Source: an uncultured Clostridia bacterium | Lineage (GTDB): Bacteria > Bacillota > Clostridia > Christensenellales > Borkfalkiaceae | Direction of reading: 5' to 3' | Assembly: GCA_946628865.1 (NCBI GenBank) | Contig: CAMOXE010000058.1 | Location: forward strand, 1 to 9,190 | Length of the DNA: 9,190 bases | Part shown: positions 6,202 through 9,190 of the stretch, one piece after another | How the letters are laid out: each line of letters opens with the position of its first letter | How positions within the stretch are numbered: position 1 is the first letter of the stretch | Program-made: the position numbers and the translations under genes | Notes under the pieces: generated by a model | The model's input: the letters and a program-made list of their open reading frames with translations, nothing else | Databases searched by the model: none | Told to the model about the DNA's origin: nothing

Positions 6202-6812
6202 TTTTGATGCGATACTGTAAAGACGGCGGAGCGGAGTTTATTTCGCATCTGGATATGCTGAAGAATTTCGGCAGGACGTTCGCGCGGGCAAAAATCGCGG
6301 TAAAATATTCCGCGGGGTATCACCCGCATATGCTCGTGTATATGTCCGCGCCGATAGGCGTCGGGATAAAAAGTTATTCGGAGTACTGCGTAGTCGATAC
6401 CGACGAGACGGCGGAAGAGTTCAAGCGCAAATTCAATCTTTATTCTCAAAGCGGAATAAAATGTACGGCGGCGTGGGAGACGGATAGCAAGAAAGGCGTC
6501 GCGAGCGATATAGTTAAGGCGCAATATTTAATCAAGGGTATAAACGATTTCGAGCCGAAAGAGATTTCAGACCTCGACGAGTTTATAATAACGGCGAGAG
6601 ACGGTTCGGAGAAGAACGTGAGAAATCTTATTTATTCAATCGAGAAAGCCGACGGCGGAATAAGGTGCGTATTAGGTTTCGGCAACGGACTTCGCGTTGA
6701 GAAATTCGTCGAAAAACTCGTAGGTTTTTACGGCGGAGACGATATAGATATTACCAAAGAGGAGGGCTTAACGGCGGACGGGCGACCGTTCGAGGAGAGC
6801 AAATGCCAATAG
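6198..6812 (+). CDS. DUF2344 (TIGR03936) family protein, partner of the radical SAM gene
   Basis: This 204-residue protein starts with the DUF2344 pattern: RYCKDGGAEFISHLDML, then YSAGYHPHMLVYMSAPIGVGIKSYSEY at about 37-63, matching the YS.GF.PHP..S.A.PL.VG..S.GEY family signature. The start is taken at 6198 because the ATG overlaps the preceding TGA (ATGA), and AGGTG at 6187-6191 lies six bases upstream. The same frame is open from 6144, which would overlap the radical SAM gene by 58 bases and is not supported. No enzymatic motif is visible, and its biochemical role is not established. The coupling implies near-equal production with the radical SAM protein, probably as a complex. The middle part (about 90-160) is less conserved by eye. 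It overlaps RNase G by ten bases. Confidence 0.87.
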   Translation: MILMRYCKDGGAEFISHLDMLKNFGRTFARAKIAVKYSAGYHPHMLVYMSAPIGVGIKSYSEYCVVDTDETAEEFKRKFNLYSQSGIKCTAAWETDSKKGVASDIVKAQYLIKGINDFEPKEISDLDEFIITARDGSEKNVRNLIYSIEKADGGIRCVLGFGNGLRVEKFVEKLVGFYGGDDIDITKEEGLTADGRPFEESKCQ

Positions 6813-8299
6813 AGATTTATATTGACGAAATCGGCGGGAATTACGTCGGCGCGGTAAAAAGCGGCGAAAAACTCGTCGAATACAGACTCGAAAAAAAGAA
6901 TAAGACCGTAACTATAGGCAGTATCTTTAAGGGCAGAGTGGAAAAAGTGCTTACGGGCATGCAAGCCGCGTTTGTAAACGTGGGCTTAGACCGAAACGGC
7001 TACCTTTCGGTAGACGACATGATAATGGACCGCAGCGAACTCGTCGGCAAGGTGGAATTTCCGTCAATACTCGACTTAAAAGAGGGCGACGAGATAATGG
7101 TTCAAGCGGTCAAAGACCCCGCCGGCAGTAAAGGCGTAAGGCTGACCAATCACGTCTCGTTTGCCGGGAGGTACGTCGTGTTTATGCCGAACATCGAGTT
7201 TTTGGGCGTTTCGAGAAAGATTACCGACGAAAAAGCGCGGAATCGCCTTTACGATCTCGCCAAGTCCTTGAAAAAGGACGGTTTCGGCTTGATAGTCCGT
7301 ACCGCCGCTTTGGACGCGAAAAAATCCGATATAAGGCGCGAAGTCAAATATCTTATCGGCGAATACGCCGAGGTTAAGAAAAAGTTCGAGAGCATTTCCG
7401 CGCCCGCGTGTTTGCACGAAGAGGGCAATCTCGCGTTCAGATTGATAAGGGACGTTTTCGGCTCTGATACCGAGAAAGTCGTCGTGGGCGACGCCGAGAT
7501 CTACGAAAAAATGCTCGGCTACGCGCGTAAGGCGGACAGACGACTGAAAGGCAGACTGCAATTTTTCAAAGACGGCGTGGATATGTTTCGCCGTTTCGGT
7601 TTGGAAGAAGAAGTCGACGCGTTGCTCGATCGGAAAGTCTATTTAAGCAGCGGCGCGTACATAGTGATAGACAAGACCGAGGCGCTGACGGCGATCGACG
7701 TAAACACCGGCGCTTTTGTCGGCGAGGAAAGTCTTGAAGAAACGGTGTTTAAAACCAACCTCATGGCGGCGGAAGAGATAGCCCGTCAACTGCGGCTTAG
7801 AAACATTTCGGGGATAATCGTAGTCGATTTTATCGACATGACGGAAGAGAAACACCGACAAACGCTTTTAAAGACGCTCGAAGAGGCGCTGAAAAAAGAC
7901 AGAGAGCGGTGTAATCTTATAGGTATGACCGAACTCGGACTCGTCCAGATCACGAGGAAAAAGCGGAGAAGAGAAAGCGCGTCGTCGCTGCTTAAAACCT
8001 GTCCGTACTGTCAGGGTATGGGGCAGATACACTCCAACGAATATACGGTAATGAAGATTCGCGCGGCGCTACTCGACCTCTTTGCGGACGGCTACGAAAA
8101 CGCTACGATCGATTTAAACGTCGAAACCGCGGATTATATTCTGTCTAAAAACGTCCTAAAAAATGACGTGGAAAAGATATACGTCGGAAAGCGCGTATAT
8201 ATAATTCCGCACAAGACTTACCATCAGCATTTCTTTATCGTAAAAGGCAATAACGACAAGGCGATGCAAGTTCCCGACAAGGCGGTATTATTATATTGA
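6803..8299 (+). CDS. rng: Ribonuclease E/G family endoribonuclease
   Basis: This 498-residue cytoplasmic endoribonuclease is of RNase G size; it has no long RNase E-type scaffold tail. An S1 RNA-binding domain begins near residue 39 (GSIFKGRVEKVLTGMQAAFVNVG). The 5'-sensor and RNase H-like region follow. The catalytic metal ligands are D299 (IDVNTGAFVG) and D342 (IVVDFIDM), corresponding to D303 and D346 of Escherichia coli RNase E. C400 and C403 in TCPYCQGMG form the zinc-link motif that dimerises subunits. The family cleaves single-stranded AU-rich RNA with preference for 5'-monophosphate ends, in rRNA maturation and mRNA decay. AGGAG at 6793-6797 lies five bases before the ATG, inside the DUF2344 gene. 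The genes overlap by ten bases, so they are probably coupled. All key residues are present. The symbol follows family size; Firmicute members are variously called rng or cafA. Confidence 0.94.
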   Translation: MPIEIYIDEIGGNYVGAVKSGEKLVEYRLEKKNKTVTIGSIFKGRVEKVLTGMQAAFVNVGLDRNGYLSVDDMIMDRSELVGKVEFPSILDLKEGDEIMVQAVKDPAGSKGVRLTNHVSFAGRYVVFMPNIEFLGVSRKITDEKARNRLYDLAKSLKKDGFGLIVRTAALDAKKSDIRREVKYLIGEYAEVKKKFESISAPACLHEEGNLAFRLIRDVFGSDTEKVVVGDAEIYEKMLGYARKADRRLKGRLQFFKDGVDMFRRFGLEEEVDALLDRKVYLSSGAYIVIDKTEALTAIDVNTGAFVGEESLEETVFKTNLMAAEEIARQLRLRNISGIIVVDFIDMTEEKHRQTLLKTLEEALKKDRERCNLIGMTELGLVQITRKKRRRESASSLLKTCPYCQGMGQIHSNEYTVMKIRAALLDLFADGYENATIDLNVETADYILSKNVLKNDVEKIYVGKRVYIIPHKTYHQHFFIVKGNNDKAMQVPDKAVLLY

Positions 8300-8301
8300 T
8301 T

Positions 8302-9015
8302 ATGATGAAAGGATATAGCGTAGACTACAATTTAAGAACTTCGGATTTCGACCGCTACGACAGACTTCGTCCGTCCGCGGTGTTAGACATTTTTCAGGAC
8401 GTTGCGGGCAGGAACAGCGACGCCTACGGCTCGGGCTTTGAGGCAATGCTGAGCAAGGGATTATTGTGGATACTTCTCCGCACTCGCTACGACGTGATAA
8501 AGTCCCCCAAGCCGCTCTCCACCGTAAGGGCGATAACCGCGCCGCACGCTCCCGGCATGGCGGACTTTGACAGAGATTACTTAATAACCGACTTATACGG
8601 CGACGTTTTGATAAAAGGCACGTCGAAATGGTGCCTTATAGACCTTAACACGAGGCGTATAGCCTTTAAGTACGACGAGGTGAGTTGCGGCGAGTACGCG
8701 AGCGAGCCTTTATACCCCGAGGGGCTAAAAAAGATACCGAATTTTTCCGAAGAGGGGTTTAGCGAGTATAAAAACGCTCCGACGTTTTCCGCGCTCGACC
8801 ATAACGGACACGTCAACAACATAAAATACGCCGACTTTATTTCGGACGCGCTGGCGCTTGAAAAGGGCAAAGAGATAAAGACGTTCGAGATAGACTATAT
8901 CCACGAGATAAAAGGCGGGGAGTTTTCGCTGTTTTATAAAGCCGAGGACGGCGGGGATTTATTGAAGTGCGTATCGGGCGGGGGAGAGATATTCCGCGCG
9001 AAGATAGAGATATAA
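8302..9015 (+). CDS. Acyl-ACP thioesterase, FatA type (PF01643)
   Basis: This 237-residue protein is a double hot-dog acyl-ACP thioesterase that hydrolyses acyl-ACP to free fatty acid in the cytoplasm. The N-terminal hot-dog has the family features FQDVAGRNSDAYG at about 31-43 and a TSKWCLIDLNTRR strand near 107-119. The second hot-dog carries the catalytic set D166, N168 and H170 in LDHNGHVNN, with E202 in DYIHE as the probable fourth residue by comparison with plant FatB. No signal peptide is present. The RNase G stop ends at 8299, two bases before this ATG, and no clear ribosome binding site precedes it. Reinitiation after RNase G is likely. An ATG at 8305 or a TTG at 8296 are alternative starts. 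Bacterial members are common in anaerobic Firmicutes; chain-length preference cannot be read from sequence. Confidence 0.9.
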   Translation: MMKGYSVDYNLRTSDFDRYDRLRPSAVLDIFQDVAGRNSDAYGSGFEAMLSKGLLWILLRTRYDVIKSPKPLSTVRAITAPHAPGMADFDRDYLITDLYGDVLIKGTSKWCLIDLNTRRIAFKYDEVSCGEYASEPLYPEGLKKIPNFSEEGFSEYKNAPTFSALDHNGHVNNIKYADFISDALALEKGKEIKTFEIDYIHEIKGGEFSLFYKAEDGGDLLKCVSGGGEIFRAKIEI

Positions 9016-9017
9016 AC

Positions 9018-9075
9018 TCTCGGCGAACGCAATGCGTGGCGGGGCGATTTCATATATCGGGTATACCAGCCGAGA
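9018..9075. repeat. Nested inverted repeats after the thioesterase gene
   Basis: TCTCGGC at 9018-9024 pairs with GCCGAGA at 9069-9075. Inside lie a CGAT/ATCG pair (9045-9048 and 9056-9059) and the perfect palindrome GGTATACC (9060-9067). The outer stem has no T-run after it on the plus strand, so this is a poor intrinsic terminator. It could be the folded end of a dispersed repeat. Confidence 0.35.
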
Positions 9076-9190
9076 ATAATACGAATCCGCTTCTGACGGC
9101 ATATTTTGCGTTCTTTTCGGCGAGTTCTCGCGCAATGAATTGATATTCTATTGCACTCACACTCACCAAAAATATCCGCAAAATACGCGG
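9050..9190 (-). other. Minus-strand open frame to the window edge, doubtful gene
   Basis: Reading the minus strand from 9190, one frame is open for 46 codons and stops with TGA at 9052-9050. It includes a helix-like stretch (AIEYQFIARELAEKNAKYA). A second minus-strand frame is also open across the same region and the plus strand has a partial one, so openness alone is weak evidence. It may be the end of a leftward gene that begins beyond the window, or a noncoding repeat. No family is recognised. Confidence 0.18.

Noticed and set aside
6024..6524. 166-codon minus-strand frame over the radical SAM/DUF2344 junction
   Set aside because: It is antisense to two recognised genes and has no supporting signals.

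Overview
The window looks like a chromosomal segment of an anaerobic Firmicute, probably a gut-type Clostridia. The reasons are strong AGGAGG-type ribosome binding sites, tight gene packing, an oxygen-sensitive glycyl radical enzyme, and a radical SAM / DUF2344 / RNase G block typical of that phylum. Coding sequence is of middling GC with heavy use of ATA for isoleucine. TGA is a normal stop, used at 6199-6201 and 8297-8299. No tRNA, rRNA, CRISPR array, transposase or microcompartment shell gene is visible.

Region 1 (1-473) is more AT-rich than the rest. A truncated minus-strand gene for a membrane-anchored or exported protein diverges from a small XRE-family repressor-like gene. The 104 bp between them hold promoter elements on both strands and three copies of a TAGCCYA half-site, which suggests that the regulator controls itself and its divergent neighbour.

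Region 2 (474-4352) is a complete operon. A perfect TTGACA-17-TATAAT promoter drives three genes: a glycyl radical enzyme of the B12-independent glycerol/1,2-propanediol dehydratase group, its radical SAM activase, and a small GlcG/HbpS (DUF336, PduO-C-like) protein. A strong rho-independent terminator closes it. The activase would abstract a hydrogen from Gly816 of the enzyme, and the radical would then pass to Cys437 for dehydration of a vicinal diol. The activase lacks the ferredoxin-like insert usual in dehydratase activases. No aldehyde or alcohol dehydrogenase for the product is present here.

Region 3 (4399-9015) is a second plus-strand run with overlapping or nearly touching genes: a TIGR03960-type radical SAM protein, a separate DUF2344 protein joined by an ATGA overlap, RNase E/G, and a FatA-type acyl-ACP thioesterase. 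The first three form a conserved block in Firmicutes. It is usually followed by the ribosomal protein L21/L27 genes, but here the thioesterase follows instead.

Region 4 (9016-9190) has no convincing gene. It carries nested inverted repeats and a minus-strand frame open to the window edge, and may be a dispersed intergenic repeat.
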